Assembly: GCA_021786555.1 (NCBI GenBank)
Contig: JAJYNB010000263.1
Coordinates: forward strand, 1-6,481
Direction: 5' to 3'
From: Bacillota bacterium
GTDB lineage: Bacteria; Bacillota; Desulfitobacteriia; Desulfitobacteriales; JAJXUE01
DNA length: 6,481 bases
Part shown: in pieces, positions 6,387 to 6,481 of the stretch
How positions within the stretch are numbered: position 1 is the stretch's first letter
Layout: every line of letters begins with the position of its first letter
Program-made: the position numbers and the translations under genes
Notes under the pieces: model-generated
Told to the model about the DNA's origin: nothing
Seen by the model: the letters and a program-made list of their open reading frames with translations, nothing else
Database searches by the model: none

Positions 6387-6393
6387 CGTAGAA

Positions 6394-6481
6394 ATGTTGA
6401 ATCAGGAACAAGTTGTACAGTTAGTCGATAATTTGTTTTTTCTATTTCAAGCGCTGCACCGCGGCATGGAGGCCGACGCCA
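6394..6481 (+). CDS. Probable MarR-family transcriptional regulator, 3' end cut by window edge
   Basis: Only 29 codons are visible: MLNQEQVVQLVDNLFFLFQ, then ALHRGMEADA, open to the window end. The helix with the pattern LVDNLFFLFQALHRGM resembles the first dimerisation helix of clostridial MarR regulators, which often read LxxxLFxLFxxLHK. The winged-helix DNA-binding part is outside the window, so the family call rests on this short helix alone and could be wrong. A consensus promoter, a strong ribosome binding site and repeats at the transcription start all fit a small autoregulated transcription factor gene. What it controls cannot be told. Genes further downstream, often a transporter or redox enzyme, are the usual targets. 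Confidence 0.45.
   Translation, partial: MLNQEQVVQLVDNLFFLFQALHRGMEADA

Overview
The window suggests an anaerobic Gram-positive bacterium, most likely a member of Bacillota/Clostridia in the Desulfotomaculum/Peptococcaceae neighbourhood. This placement is inferred from protein style, strong AGGAGG-type ribosome binding sites, frequent GTG/TTG starts and moderate GC. No marker gene is present to prove it.

Positions 2-4304 hold a tight, same-strand histidine-utilisation operon: hutU (5' end cut by the window edge), hutI, ftcD and fchA. Together they convert urocanate to imidazolonepropionate, then formiminoglutamate, then glutamate plus 5-formimino-tetrahydrofolate, and finally 5,10-methenyl-tetrahydrofolate plus ammonia. 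This is the folate-dependent branch of histidine degradation, which saves the one-carbon unit instead of releasing formamide or formate. Gene spacing is 21 nt, 3 nt and an 11-nt overlap, consistent with one transcript. Histidine ammonia-lyase (hutH) is not visible and would have to lie upstream or elsewhere.

Positions 4305-4676 form a 372-nt gap without a convincing gene. It holds a weak terminator candidate just after fchA, an AT-rich stretch with a possible promoter overlapping a perfect 12-bp palindrome, and an antisense 78-codon reading frame that may be a gene remnant.

Positions 4677-6167 encode a 496-residue B12-binding-domain radical SAM protein with a DUF4070-type C-terminus. It resembles the hopanoid C-2 methylase HpnP family, but its substrate is unknown. 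A strong, nearly symmetrical terminator follows at 6202-6237.

Positions 6315-6481 contain a near-consensus sigma-A promoter, a 15-bp direct repeat and an inverted repeat in the leader, a strong ribosome binding site, and the first 29 codons of a probable MarR-type regulator running off the window end. The radical SAM gene and the regulator gene appear to be separate transcription units from the hut operon. The sequence gives no direct functional link between them and histidine degradation.
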